Below are positions 26,662 through 35,001 of a stretch of 64,000 nucleotides of DNA, one piece after another. The notes below the pieces were generated by a model. It was not told where the DNA came from, did not search any database, and saw only the letters and a list, made by a program, of their open reading frames with translations. This DNA comes from Bradyrhizobium guangdongense. GTDB lineage: Bacteria > Pseudomonadota > Alphaproteobacteria > Rhizobiales > Xanthobacteraceae. The DNA is taken from contig NZ_CP030051.1 in the NCBI RefSeq assembly GCF_004114975.1, positions 4,526,001-4,590,000 of the forward strand, written 5' to 3'. How positions within the stretch are numbered: position 1 is the stretch's first letter; the number at the start of each line of letters is the position of its first letter. The position numbers and the translations under genes are program-made.

Positions 26662-27411
26662 ATGACGGATATTGCGCAAGCCGAGGAGAAGGCCAAGGTC
26701 CACGAGGGGAAGGAGGCCGACCACCATCCCTATTTCCGTCCGAAGGATGCGGCCACGCTGATCCTGGTCGATCGCAGCAGCACTGTGCCGAAGGTGCTTG
26801 TCGGCAAGCGCCACGACAAGGTGGTGTTCATGCCCGGCAAGTTCGTCTTCCCGGGCGGCCGCGTCGACAAGGACGATCATCGCGTGCCGGTCGCAGCACC
26901 GATCACCGCGGAGCTGGAAGCCAATCTCGCCAAGGGCAGCCCGAAGACGCCGGCCTCACGCGCCAAGTCGTTGGCCATTGCCGCGATCCGCGAAGCCTGT
27001 GAGGAGACCGGCCTCTGCCTCGGACGCAAGGCCGAGGGCAAGGCCAGGCTCGAAGGTCCGTGGCAACCTTTCGCGGACGCGGGCCTCTTGCCCGATCCCT
27101 CCAGCCTGTTCCTGATCGCGCGTGCGATCACCCCGCCCGGCCGCGTCAAGCGCTTCGACACGCGCTTCTTCACGGCGGATGCGTCCGCGATCACCCATCG
27201 CGTCGAGGGCGTGATTCACGCCGATGCCGAGCTGGTCGAGCTGGTCTGGGTCGAGCTTGGCTCCAAGCCCCTCGCCGATCTGCATCCGATGACGCGCAAC
27301 GTGCTCAACGAGCTCGACGCGCGCCTTGCCACCGGTCCCTTGCGCCATGACGCGCCGGTGCCGTTCTTCCATTTCTACGGCGGCAAGATGCAGAAGGACA
27401 TTTTGGGCTAG
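26662..27411 (+). CDS. NUDIX hydrolase
   Basis: A 249-residue protein. The Nudix box is split by an insertion: FPGGRVDKDDHRVP supplies the first glycines and AAIREACEETGL the REx2EExG helix, with about 35 residues between. This resembles the longer NUDT7/NUDT19-like CoA or nucleoside-diphosphate hydrolases, but the substrate is not evident. The N-terminal 25 residues are charged. It follows DUF983 closely in the same direction and ends 4 bp inside the convergent membrane-protein gene. Confidence 0.85.
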   Translation: MTDIAQAEEKAKVHEGKEADHHPYFRPKDAATLILVDRSSTVPKVLVGKRHDKVVFMPGKFVFPGGRVDKDDHRVPVAAPITAELEANLAKGSPKTPASRAKSLAIAAIREACEETGLCLGRKAEGKARLEGPWQPFADAGLLPDPSSLFLIARAITPPGRVKRFDTRFFTADASAITHRVEGVIHADAELVELVWVELGSKPLADLHPMTRNVLNELDARLATGPLRHDAPVPFFHFYGGKMQKDILG

Positions 27412-27950
27412 TCCTCGTCCGGCTCGGTGCCGACATAGTCCCGCGCCGGCAGTTTCAAGAGGCGGCCGATCTCGCTGGCGAGCCTGTCCGCCTCCTCGCG
27501 CCTGGTAAAACTCTGCAGCATGATCGGCTCGGTGCCCTTGCTGCCGCAGAGGTTGACGTCGTAGGTCGTCAGTTCAGGATCATAGTCGTCGGTAATGCTG
27601 ATGAAGTGATACTCGGCGAGATCGCGCTGCTTGCGGATGTTCAAAGGGCCGAACTGCCTGGTGATGACGATCTGGCGCAACGCCTCGTTGAGCACGACGA
27701 AATAGCGGAACGTCAGCAGGATCACGCCGGGGATGCCGATCAGCAGCCCGAGGCCCGTGAACACCAGCACGGGCACGAGATCGTCCGCCAGCCTGCCGAA
27801 GCCGGAGAAATCCTGGCGCAGGCCGAGCGCGACGTTCCAGAGCAGATAGGCGCTCGCCGCGAGCAGCGGCAGCGACAGCAGCCGGCCGAACCAGGGCATC
27901 GGCCGGTCGATCCGGACAACGCCGCCGTCCACGCTCATCGCGCTGGCCAT
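27408..27950 (-). CDS. Hypothetical membrane protein
   Basis: A 180-residue protein with two transmembrane helices (LLSLPLLAASAYLLWNVALG; LVPVLVFTGLGLLIGIPGVILLTF) and a soluble C-terminal domain. That domain (RQIVITRQFGPLNIRKQRDLAEYHFISI) resembles a small PH-like beta module; this is a weak impression. The ATG at 27950 has GAGGAG 7 bp upstream. No named family recognised. It is convergent with the NUDIX gene. Confidence 0.65.
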   Translation of the reverse strand: MASAMSVDGGVVRIDRPMPWFGRLLSLPLLAASAYLLWNVALGLRQDFSGFGRLADDLVPVLVFTGLGLLIGIPGVILLTFRYFVVLNEALRQIVITRQFGPLNIRKQRDLAEYHFISITDDYDPELTTYDVNLCGSKGTEPIMLQSFTRREEADRLASEIGRLLKLPARDYVGTEPDED

Positions 27951-28020
27951 GAACAATCTCCTCGGGAATGAAGGTCATGGCTTGGTCGGGCTGAGCGGCG
28001 TTTTGGTTCGATGGCCCCTT

Positions 28021-28127
28021 CTGTCATTCCGGCGCGCGCCCTTTGGCGCGAACCCGGAATCCATCCCTCGTCGGTCACCGCGGCCCCATGGATTCCGGGC
28101 TCGCGCTACGCGCGCCCGGAATGACGG
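28021..28127. repeat. Bradyrhizobium-type palindromic intergenic repeat
   Basis: Outer arms GTCATTCCGG and CCGGAATGAC pair perfectly. Inner CCCGGAATCCAT and ATGGATTCCGGG also pair. The resulting cruciform-like element fills most of the 293-bp gap before the LLM monooxygenase gene. It resembles, from memory, a dispersed Bradyrhizobium element. Nothing else is visible in this gap (27951-28243). Confidence 0.65.
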
Positions 28128-28243
28128 AATTGTGCTGAGCACGTCGCGAAAAACAAAAGAATCTTCCCTTCCCCACCAATGGCGGAGTTTCCCGGCGTGC
28201 CTATGTCTTTCCGCAACGACACCAGAACGGGATTTTGGGCGCG

Positions 28244-29569
28244 ATGGCACAACGGCAACTCAAGCTCGGCGCGTTCATGCGCCCGATCAGCATCCACACC
28301 GGCGCCTGGCGCTATCCCGGGGCCTGGCCCGACGCCAATTTCAACTTCGCCCACATCAAGACGCTGATCCAAAAGCTCGAGGCCGGCAAGTTCGACGCCT
28401 TCTTCATGGCCGATCACCTTGCCGTGCTGAACATGCCGATCAACGCGCTCAAGCGCAGCCACACCGTGACGTCGTTCGAGCCGTTCACGCTGCTGTCGGC
28501 GCTCTCGGCCGTCACCGAGCGCATCGGCCTGATCGCGACCGGCTCGACCACGTTCGACGAGCCCTATCACGTCGCCCGCCGCTTTGCCTCGCTCGACCAC
28601 ATCAGCGGCGGCCGCGCCGGCTGGAACATTGTCACCACCTCGAACCCGGACGCGGCGCTGAATTTCGGCCTCGACGACCACATGGAGCACGCCGAGCGCT
28701 ACAAGCGCGCCCGCGAGTTCTACGACGTCGTTACCGGCCTGTGGGATTCCTTCGCCGACGACGCCTTCGTGCGCGATGTCGAGAGCGGGTTGTTCTTCGA
28801 TCCCGCCAAGATGCACGTGCTCGACCATGTCGGCAAATATCTGAAGGTGCGTGGTCCCCTCAACATCGCCCGCCCCGTGCAGGGCTGGCCCGTGATCGTG
28901 CAGGCCGGCGCCTCGGAAGACGGCAAGCAGCTTGCGGCCGAGACGGCGGAGGCCGTCTTCACCGGCGGCGGCAGCCTCGCCGACGGCCAGAAGCTCTATG
29001 CCGACATCAAGGGCCGCATGGAAAAGATCGGCCGCGACCCCGAGCATCTGAAGATCCTGCCCGGCGCTTTCGTCGTGGTCGGCGACAGCGTCGACGAGGC
29101 CAGGGAGAAACGGGCGCTGCTCGACAGCCGCGTGCACTATGACAGCGCCATCGCCTCGCTCTCGGTCATCCTCGGCACCGATGCCTCCGGCTTCGACCCT
29201 GACGGACAATTGCCTGATATCCCGGAGACCAATGCCAGCAAGAGCGGCCGTCAGCGCTTGGTCGATCTTGCGAGGCGCGACAAGCTCACGGTGCGCCAGC
29301 TCGCCCAGCGCGTCGGCGGCTATGGCGGACTGTCCTTCGTCGGCACGGCCAAGACGATCGCCGACCAGATGGAGGAATGGCTGGTCGGGCGCGGCTCCGA
29401 CGGTTTCAACATCATGTTCCCGTTCCTGCCCCAAGGCCTCGACGATTTCGTCGACAAGGTCGTCCCGGAGCTGCAGCGGCGCGGGATTTTCCGGAAAGAG
29501 TATGAAGGGGCCACTTTGAGGGAGAATCTGGGGCTTCCACGGCCGAAAAACCGGTTCTTCGAGGCCTGA
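28244..29569 (+). CDS. LLM class flavin-dependent monooxygenase (NtaA/SnaA/DszA-type)
   Basis: A 441-residue bacterial luciferase-like protein of the FMNH2-dependent NtaA/DszA subfamily. It begins MAQRQLKLGAFMRPISIHTG and has AWRYPGAWPDANFNF, DAFFMADHLAVLN and GSTTFDEPYHVARRFASLDHIS. Next are GGRAGWNIVTTSNPDAALNFG and QAGASEDGKQLAAETAEAVF, all family hallmarks. It requires a separate flavin reductase, not seen nearby. Likely substrates are chelators, sulfur compounds or other xenobiotics; the specific one is unknown. The ATG at 28244 is chosen over the ATG at 28235. Confidence 0.88.
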   Translation: MAQRQLKLGAFMRPISIHTGAWRYPGAWPDANFNFAHIKTLIQKLEAGKFDAFFMADHLAVLNMPINALKRSHTVTSFEPFTLLSALSAVTERIGLIATGSTTFDEPYHVARRFASLDHISGGRAGWNIVTTSNPDAALNFGLDDHMEHAERYKRAREFYDVVTGLWDSFADDAFVRDVESGLFFDPAKMHVLDHVGKYLKVRGPLNIARPVQGWPVIVQAGASEDGKQLAAETAEAVFTGGGSLADGQKLYADIKGRMEKIGRDPEHLKILPGAFVVVGDSVDEAREKRALLDSRVHYDSAIASLSVILGTDASGFDPDGQLPDIPETNASKSGRQRLVDLARRDKLTVRQLAQRVGGYGGLSFVGTAKTIADQMEEWLVGRGSDGFNIMFPFLPQGLDDFVDKVVPELQRRGIFRKEYEGATLRENLGLPRPKNRFFEA

Positions 29570-29605
29570 TCGGTCCGATTTGGTTGGTTTTCCAGCCCTA
29601 AAACC

Positions 29606-29633
29606 TTGACATCAGGCGGTTTCTGGCTAGGTT
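29606..29633 (+). promoter_or_regulatory. Candidate sigma-70-type promoter of rpmG
   Basis: TTGACA (29606-29611), a 16-bp spacer and TAGGTT (29628-29633). It lies about 60 bp before the rpmG start. The -35 is a perfect match and the -10 is poor, which is common in alphaproteobacteria. Confidence 0.5.
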
Positions 29634-29661
29634 GCCGGCCAACGCGGGCCGTTTGGCCGGC
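29634..29661 (+). promoter_or_regulatory. Stable hairpin in the rpmG leader
   Basis: GCCGGCCAA and TTGGCCGGC are exact reverse complements around a 10-nt loop. The hairpin begins just at the expected transcript start and lies 33 bp before the rpmG ATG. It might stabilise the message or bind a regulator; no function is established by sequence. Confidence 0.4.
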
Positions 29662-29694
29662 TCCAGATTCCCCTGATTTTCTGAGGTTCAGAAC

Positions 29695-29862
29695 ATGGCC
29701 AAAGCGGTCACCATCAAGGTCAAGCTCGTGTCCTCGGCCGACACCGGCTTCTACTACGTCGCCAAGAAGAATTCGCGCACCATGACCGACAAGCTGGTCA
29801 AGAAGAAGTACGATCCGGTCGCGCGCAAGCACGTCGAATTCAAGGAAGCCAAGATCAAGTAA
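29695..29862 (+). CDS. rpmG: 50S ribosomal protein L33
   Basis: A 55-residue ribosomal protein: it begins [20 protein letters not shown], continues [20 protein letters not shown] and ends [11 protein letters not shown]. This is the Cys-less, proteobacterial form of L33, which does not bind zinc. It has a strong -35 promoter element upstream and an intrinsic terminator 27 bp downstream, so it is monocistronic. Confidence 0.95.
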   Translation: MAKAVTIKVKLVSSADTGFYYVAKKNSRTMTDKLVKKKYDPVARKHVEFKEAKIK

Positions 29863-29888
29863 GATCGGCTGATACGTTGAAGAAATTG

Positions 29889-29916
29889 CGGGGCCTTGTC
29901 GGGCCCCGTTTTCGTT
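29889..29916 (+). terminator. Intrinsic terminator of rpmG
   Basis: CGGGGCC, a short loop and GGCCCCG, followed by TTTTCGTTT. The GC stem and T-rich tail are in the right orientation for rpmG, 27 bp after its stop. Confidence 0.8.
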
Positions 29917-30107
29917 TGTGCCCCCTCGTGTCCCGGACGCGGTGCAGCGCGTAGCGTCGAAGTGACGCTCTTGGCCCGGCCGCGTCGCACGCCGATGCCG
30001 ATTCTATCGGCAGACATCTCATCAACCCTTGGTTGCTCGCCTCCAAATGCATGTTATCGTGCACTTACCGGGACGGCATTTCCGGCCCGGATTTGGGAGG
30101 TCATGTC

Positions 30108-30659
30108 ATGAGGTTGTCGTCAGGCTTGATCGTGCCTTCAACCATCGCTGCCCTGTCCACCGCCCTATTGTGCAGCCCGGCCTCGTCGCAGATCCCGACA
30201 GGTCCCGCCGCCACGCTTCCCGCCGTCTCGGTCGATGCACCGAAGCGGGTGGAAAGGCCGCATCGCGTGGAGCGCGAGACAAATACGGGAGCGTCTCGCC
30301 GAGCGTCCCCGGCCACGCAAACGTCAGCCGCACGGACAGCTTCCTATGCCCCGGGATCAGTGATGGGGAGGATTGCCCACCTGGAGAGCGTCGCAAGCAG
30401 CTGCAATGGTGGCTGTGCATCGAGCTTCGCACACGGCAAAGAGCCCTGGATTGGCTGCAGCGAGTCGGGCGGCAACATCAATTATGGCCCTTTCTCGCCA
30501 ACCTGCCGAGACACCATCACCCATACGTCCTACGAAAACTGCGTCGAGACGAAGGTTTTCCTGGGCGAGTTTCGAAACCGAGCCCACTGGTTTTGCAGCA
30601 GTCTGCAGGTCGGCAACAGGTTCAAGGTTGCAGACCTCAAGCGAACGGCACGTCGCTGA
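30108..30659 (+). CDS. Secreted Cys-containing hypothetical protein
   Basis: A 183-residue protein with an N-terminal signal peptide (MRLSSGLIVPSTIAALSTAL, cleavage near SSQIP). An Arg/Ser/Thr-rich linker follows. The C-terminal domain carries six Cys (SSCNGGCASSF, WIGCSESGG, PTCRDT, ENCVET, WFCSSL), which probably form disulfides in the periplasm or outside. GGGAGG lies about 8 bp before the ATG at 30108. I do not recognise the family. It is convergent with a large regulator gene. Confidence 0.7.
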   Translation: MRLSSGLIVPSTIAALSTALLCSPASSQIPTGPAATLPAVSVDAPKRVERPHRVERETNTGASRRASPATQTSAARTASYAPGSVMGRIAHLESVASSCNGGCASSFAHGKEPWIGCSESGGNINYGPFSPTCRDTITHTSYENCVETKVFLGEFRNRAHWFCSSLQVGNRFKVADLKRTARR

Positions 30660-30700
30660 GCCAGCAGCGATCTAAATCGCGGACTCGACCGACGACTGTC

Positions 30701-30724
30701 GCGGGGCCTCTGGGCCCCGCTCCT
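30701..30724. terminator. GC hairpin between convergent genes
   Basis: GCGGGGCC-TCTG-GGCCCCGC is a perfect 8-bp stem with a 4-nt loop, 41 bp after the stop of the secreted protein gene. The following bases (TCCTATCT) are only weakly T-rich. It may serve as a terminator for the plus-strand gene. Confidence 0.55.
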
Positions 30725-30794
30725 ATCTGATCCCCTTGCGGCCTCTAGCCGGCATCGACTCAGAACGCTTGCGAGCCTGGGAGCCCGAAGTTCG

Positions 30795-32870
30795 CTATAC
30801 AAACAAATCGTGCGTGAGGTGATGCTGGACGCCTCTTGCGTGATCAAGGGCGCTTTGCGCCGCATCTGAAGGGCCAACCAGGTCGAAAGCCGGGACTGCC
30901 GGCGGTCCGTCATGTGCGGCTGTGTGCAGACCGTAGCCAACGAAATCCGGTCCGGGGCCACCATGCATCTCAGGCGATGTTGAAGTTCCGGAAGCCGCAT
31001 TATCATTCTTGAAATGAAATGAATCTCCGAGCTCTGGGGCAGTTTCCTTTTGTGCTGGACCCGAGCGATCGGTCGCTTGGTCCTTGGCTTCAGCGTGCCC
31101 GCTAGAGGCCGCATGCGGATTTCCTGCCGCGGACTCGTGCAAGTCTCTCTCGGACTGGCCGGACTTGCCACCGCTGGCCGGGCTCGCGTCATCCCGGGCA
31201 TGCTGACCGGCAGCGGCCGAACCGTGATCGGACTTGTGTAAATCGCCCTGCGACTGCGCATCATTGGACTCGTCACCCGACGATGCGTGCTCGGAGTGCC
31301 CCTTGGCGAGCGCGGTGTCGTCTTTCGACTCCTGCACATCACCCTGCGATTGCCCGTGATTGGAACCGGCCTCCGGTGAGCCTTGCTTGTCGTGCTGCTT
31401 GGAGGCTGGGCCGCCGTCCTCGTCGTCGTGCAAACCAATTTGCGGCTGACCGGCATTGGACTCGTCTCCTCCGGCCGCCCGCGTTCCGTCATGTTCGCTA
31501 TTTCCCAACGCGTCGGTTGCGACCGCCTGCGCCAAGCCGCCATGATCGGTTGGGGCGTCGACGGCTCCGGATCCGACATGCGGCGTGGCGTTGCTGCTGA
31601 CGCTGGCTTCGCCCGCATTCACACCCATGATCTGAACGGCATCGCCGTGTGCGCCGATGGCATCGCTTCGGGGACCCTCGAACGCAAACGATTGATGGTC
31701 AATGTCAAGATGCAGCCAAGCGAGATTGTCGAAGCTGCCGAGATTCGCATCGGCGTTGCCGCTCAAATTGAGCGCGGCCGCCTCGCCTGCATCGTGTCCG
31801 GGAGCCGACGCAAGAACGGCATTAGCAAAATTGGCCGCATGCGCGACGCTGTTCAGCACCTCGCAGATCCAGATCCCGACCGCCGTCGTCAGGAAAGGAG
31901 CGTAGCTGCCCAAGGCAGCCCTTGCTGCGTTAGTGGCCTGCAACGCGAGCGTCCCGGGGACAATATCGGGGCTCGATTGAACGAGCTTGCCGGCCCGCCC
32001 CAGCGTCTCGGTGATGGGAGTTTCCCCGCGGACGGCTTTGAACGCGGATTTCGCCGCTTTGCCGGAAGCAGGCGTCGTCTTCTTGTCGTTGATCTTGATG
32101 GTGATGACCTCGGAGGTGCCGTCTGCGGTCACCACCGTAAAACTGTCGGTCAACGCATCGCCGAATCCGGTTGCCTTGGCGCCCCTGAAGTCTTCGAGCG
32201 CGGCATAAATCAGAGCTGCGAGCGCACCGATCCCGCCGTAAAGCCGCGACAGAGCGAACGCCGCCACCTCGGTCCGGCTCTTGATCTCGAGCTGCGTCGA
32301 TACTTGATTGAGCCGCGCCTTGATCGTGCCTGTGGAGACCTTGAGTTGGCGCGCGATCTGTTTGTTCGACATGCCGCAAGCAACCAGGCGCATGATCTTG
32401 CGCTCCTGGTCCGTCAGCGCGGCCAATCCAGTTTCGTCCAACGCTCCATCTTCTTGCTTGCCGGGCCTCGCCCGGTCGGAGGCGGGTGCCACCAGCCTCA
32501 GCGACTGCAACAGGTGTTTGGGTTCCTCGCGCATCGAAATCGCACAGCAAGTGCCCGCAGCGATTGCGGCGGCAAGCTCGCCATGTGCGAGCGACGCGGT
32601 GTAGAACACCAGCCGTGTGGGAATCTTCTCGGCCTTGACGACGGCGAGCATCTCGGCAGCCGTGACGTCTGAAAATCCGTCCTCGACAAGCACGAGATCC
32701 GGCGCCAACGTCCGAATTGCCTTCAGGCAGCCGGCTCCATCGGGACACGAAGCGACCACCGCGAAATCGCGCTCTGCCGCAAACAATGAGGCAAAGCCCT
32801 GCAGAACGATCGGGCGGCGATCTGCTATCACGAGCCGGATGGGGCGCATGCGCGCTTTCGTCGCCAACAT
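30795..32870 (-). CDS. LuxR-type regulator with degenerate receiver, VCBS-like segment and 32-residue repeats
   Basis: A 691-residue protein of unusual plan. Residues 9-130 resemble a NarL-type receiver, but the acidic pair is Asp-Arg (IADRRPIV), the phospho-Asp position is Glu63 (PDLVLVEDG) and the usual Lys is missing, so normal phosphorylation is unlikely. Residues about 148-205 are a complete LuxR helix-turn-helix (LTDQERKIMRLVACGMSNKQ, IARQLKVSTGTIKARL). A hydrophobic stretch (LYGGIGALAALIYAALEDF) and a VCBS/cadherin-like strand pair (LTDSFTVVTADGTSEVITIK) follow. The C-terminal half is Ser/Gly/Asp/His-rich and contains four tandem 32-residue repeats near residues 472-599. The ATG at 32849 is an alternative start. 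Function unknown. Confidence 0.75.
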   Translation of the reverse strand: MLATKARMRPIRLVIADRRPIVLQGFASLFAAERDFAVVASCPDGAGCLKAIRTLAPDLVLVEDGFSDVTAAEMLAVVKAEKIPTRLVFYTASLAHGELAAAIAAGTCCAISMREEPKHLLQSLRLVAPASDRARPGKQEDGALDETGLAALTDQERKIMRLVACGMSNKQIARQLKVSTGTIKARLNQVSTQLEIKSRTEVAAFALSRLYGGIGALAALIYAALEDFRGAKATGFGDALTDSFTVVTADGTSEVITIKINDKKTTPASGKAAKSAFKAVRGETPITETLGRAGKLVQSSPDIVPGTLALQATNAARAALGSYAPFLTTAVGIWICEVLNSVAHAANFANAVLASAPGHDAGEAAALNLSGNADANLGSFDNLAWLHLDIDHQSFAFEGPRSDAIGAHGDAVQIMGVNAGEASVSSNATPHVGSGAVDAPTDHGGLAQAVATDALGNSEHDGTRAAGGDESNAGQPQIGLHDDEDGGPASKQHDKQGSPEAGSNHGQSQGDVQESKDDTALAKGHSEHASSGDESNDAQSQGDLHKSDHGSAAAGQHARDDASPASGGKSGQSERDLHESAAGNPHAASSGHAEAKDQATDRSGPAQKETAPELGDSFHFKNDNAASGTSTSPEMHGGPGPDFVGYGLHTAAHDGPPAVPAFDLVGPSDAAQSALDHARGVQHHLTHDLFV
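31074..31457 (-). repeat. Degenerate 96-bp tandem repeat inside the regulator gene
   Basis: Four in-frame units of 31-32 codons carry the pattern N-x-x-Q-S-Q-G-D-L-x-x-S near their start (AGQPQIGLHDD, HGQSQGDVQES, DAQSQGDLHKS, SGQSERDLHES). The DNA copies are also recognisable; for example, ACCCTGCGATTGCCCGTGAT recurs with changes as GCCCTGCGACTGCGCATCAT 96 bp away. Unit boundaries are approximate. Confidence 0.65.
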
Positions 32871-33017
32871 TATGCGCTCAAGGACGGTTTGAGGTTCAGC
32901 GGCGTGCCATTTTCAAGAGCAGCGCGGCAACGCATGACCCCCCGCTAAGTTCCGGAGAAAACGCCGGCCGGAGGGCGTTCCTACTTGCATTGGACCCGCC
33001 GAAAGACTGGCCCGGAC

Positions 33018-34256
33018 CTATGCTGTCCGCAGCACCGGTGCCGGCGGCTGCGAGGGGCGGATCAGCGCGAACGCGACCTGGATGATGCCGCCGGCAAGAC
33101 CGAGCGCCACGCCGATGCGCCAGGCCATGGTGTAGGAGCCGAGTGCGTCGTAGATCAGGCCTCCGCCGTAGGCGCCGAGGAAGCTGCCGATCTGATGGCT
33201 CATGAAGGCGAGGCCCTGGATCATGGCCTGCCAGCGCAGGCCGAACATCTCCGCGACGGCGCCCGCGACCAGCGGGCCGACGCCCATCCAGAGGAAGCCC
33301 ATGATGGCGCCGAACAGCAGCGTCGAGAACGGCGTCGCGGGCAGCGTGAAGTACCAGGCCAGCGCGAGCGAGCGCAGGATGTAGATGGCGCCCAGCAGCG
33401 CGAGCTTGTTCCAGCGCTGGCCGGCCCAGCCGAAGAACAGCGAACCGAGCACGTTGAAGCCGCCGATCATGCCGAGCGTCTGCGCGCTCAGCATCGGATC
33501 GAGGCCGCAGATCGCCAGATACGACGGCAGATGCGTCGTGAGGAAGACGAGTTGCATGCCGCAGACGAGATAGGCGCAGGTCATCACCACGAAGGAAGCA
33601 TTGCCGAACGCCGCCCTGGTCACGGAGGCAGCCGTGGCATCGCCGATGTCGTCGGCGGCCGGTTTCGGCAGCGGAATGGCGTCGACGCGGCCCGCGTACC
33701 ATGCGGCGGGGATCATCAGCACCGACATGATCACGAAACCGGCGAGCCCGATCCGCCAGCCAAACCCCTCGTTGAGCATCTGCCCGATCGGTGCCGACAG
33801 CAGCGCGCCGAGCGAGCCTGCGCCGGAGACGATGCCGAGCACGGTCGAGCGCACCGTCGCAGGCACCGCGCGCGCCGCCACCGACATCGCGATCGCAGCC
33901 GCGGTGCAGGCGAGCGAGGTGCCGATCAACACGCCGGCGCCGATCATGATGCTGACGAGCCCACCCGCGGTCGCCATCAAGGCAAGACCCGCGATGTACA
34001 TCAGCGCGCCCGCGATCATGATGGGACGGAAGCCGAAGCGCACCGTCAGCGCGCCCGCGAGCGGCTGGAGGAAGCCCCAGGCGAGGTTCTGCACGGCCAG
34101 CGCCAGCGTGAAGTCCGAGACCGACAGGTGGATGTCGTGCGTCAACGGCTGCATGAAGATACCGAGCGACTGCCGCAGTCCCATGCTCAGCGTCAGCATG
34201 ATCGAGGCGCCGATCAGGATCGGCAATGTCGGACGCAGGACCTGCAACAGGGGCAT
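33018..34256 (-). CDS. MFS transporter
   Basis: A 412-residue, 12-helix major facilitator. The N-terminal half carries TLSMGLRQSLGIFMQPL, and the loop 2-3 motif is ALTVRFGFRPIMIAGALM. The second half has NVLGSLFFGWAGQRWNK. It resembles the oxalate/formate-type and CynX-like members with the N-terminal RQS-GIF pattern. GGGAG precedes the ATG at 34256. It is divergent from a TetR regulator with a perfect palindrome between them, indicating a regulated efflux or uptake pair. Substrate unknown. Confidence 0.88.
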   Translation of the reverse strand: MPLLQVLRPTLPILIGASIMLTLSMGLRQSLGIFMQPLTHDIHLSVSDFTLALAVQNLAWGFLQPLAGALTVRFGFRPIMIAGALMYIAGLALMATAGGLVSIMIGAGVLIGTSLACTAAAIAMSVAARAVPATVRSTVLGIVSGAGSLGALLSAPIGQMLNEGFGWRIGLAGFVIMSVLMIPAAWYAGRVDAIPLPKPAADDIGDATAASVTRAAFGNASFVVMTCAYLVCGMQLVFLTTHLPSYLAICGLDPMLSAQTLGMIGGFNVLGSLFFGWAGQRWNKLALLGAIYILRSLALAWYFTLPATPFSTLLFGAIMGFLWMGVGPLVAGAVAEMFGLRWQAMIQGLAFMSHQIGSFLGAYGGGLIYDALGSYTMAWRIGVALGLAGGIIQVAFALIRPSQPPAPVLRTA

Positions 34257-34317
34257 TTTTGTCTCCCTTTTGGGCGCGGCACGCGTGCCGGCGTCTGCTT
34301 TTGCCGCCGATTTTGAT

Positions 34318-34333
34318 TACACAGACCTGTGTA
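34318..34333. promoter_or_regulatory. TetR-type operator between MFS and tetR genes
   Basis: TACACAG-AC-CTGTGTA, a perfect 7-bp-arm palindrome with a 2-bp centre. It is located between the start codons of the divergent MFS (34256) and TetR (34386) genes. Arm sequence and size are typical of TetR-family operators. Confidence 0.75.
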
Positions 34334-34385
34334 CTTAGGCTATAGGTGGCTGGTACTGTCAAGCGAACAGGACGCGCGCGATCGC

Positions 34386-34997
34386 ATGGCTCCCCCGCCC
34401 GCCCCACAGACGATGAAAGAACGGATCCTTCAGACCGCCGACAAGCTGTTCTATCTGCAAGGCATTCGTGCCATCGGCGTCGACACCATCGCGGCCGAGG
34501 TCGGGATCAGCAAGCGCACGCTCTACAACCACTTCCCTTCCAAGGACGCGCTGATCGCAGCCTATCTCGAGCGCCGCTTCGTCCACGCCCGCCCCTCCGA
34601 CAAGCCGCCGGCCGAACAGATTCTCGCGACCTTCGATTCGCTGGAGCGGCGCTTTGCGGCGAAGGATTTTCGCGGCTGCCCGTTCGTGAATGCGGTGGCG
34701 GAGCTCGGCCCTGCCGACCGCGCCGTGAAGAAGATCGCCATTGCCTTCAAAGAAAGCCGCCGCCTCTGGTTTCGCGAGCGGCTGACCGAACTCGGCGTTA
34801 CGGAGGCCGATGCGCTCGCCACCCAACTCGTGCTGCTGGTCGACGGCTCGATTGCCCAGGACTTGGTGCGTGACGATCCCGCGATGGCACGCGCCGCGAA
34901 GGAAGCCGCGAAGGTGCTGTTGCGGAATGCGGGCGTGGATGTGGGTGGTGATGCGAGGAAGCCAGCGCCCGTGAAGGGCAAGCGCTCACCCCAATGA
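34386..34997 (+). CDS. TetR/AcrR family transcriptional regulator
   Basis: A 203-residue regulator. The DNA-binding domain runs MKERILQTADKLFYLQGIRA, VGVDTIAAEVGISKRTLYNHFP in slightly altered form (IGVDTIAAEVGISKRTLYNH), then SKDALIAAYLERR. The ligand domain contains DFRGCPFVNAVAELG, a motif of the YxaF/LmrA-like TetR_C subgroup. The ATG at 34386 is chosen; upstream in-frame codons would run into the operator. It likely represses the divergent MFS gene and itself. Confidence 0.9.
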   Translation: MAPPPAPQTMKERILQTADKLFYLQGIRAIGVDTIAAEVGISKRTLYNHFPSKDALIAAYLERRFVHARPSDKPPAEQILATFDSLERRFAAKDFRGCPFVNAVAELGPADRAVKKIAIAFKESRRLWFRERLTELGVTEADALATQLVLLVDGSIAQDLVRDDPAMARAAKEAAKVLLRNAGVDVGGDARKPAPVKGKRSPQ

Positions 34998-35001
34998 CCG
35001 C

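Noticed and set aside
30029..30730. 233-residue alternative frame over the secreted protein gene
   Set aside because: It lacks a signal or domain and is Arg/His-rich; the 30108 frame has a ribosome-binding site, a signal peptide and ordered Cys.
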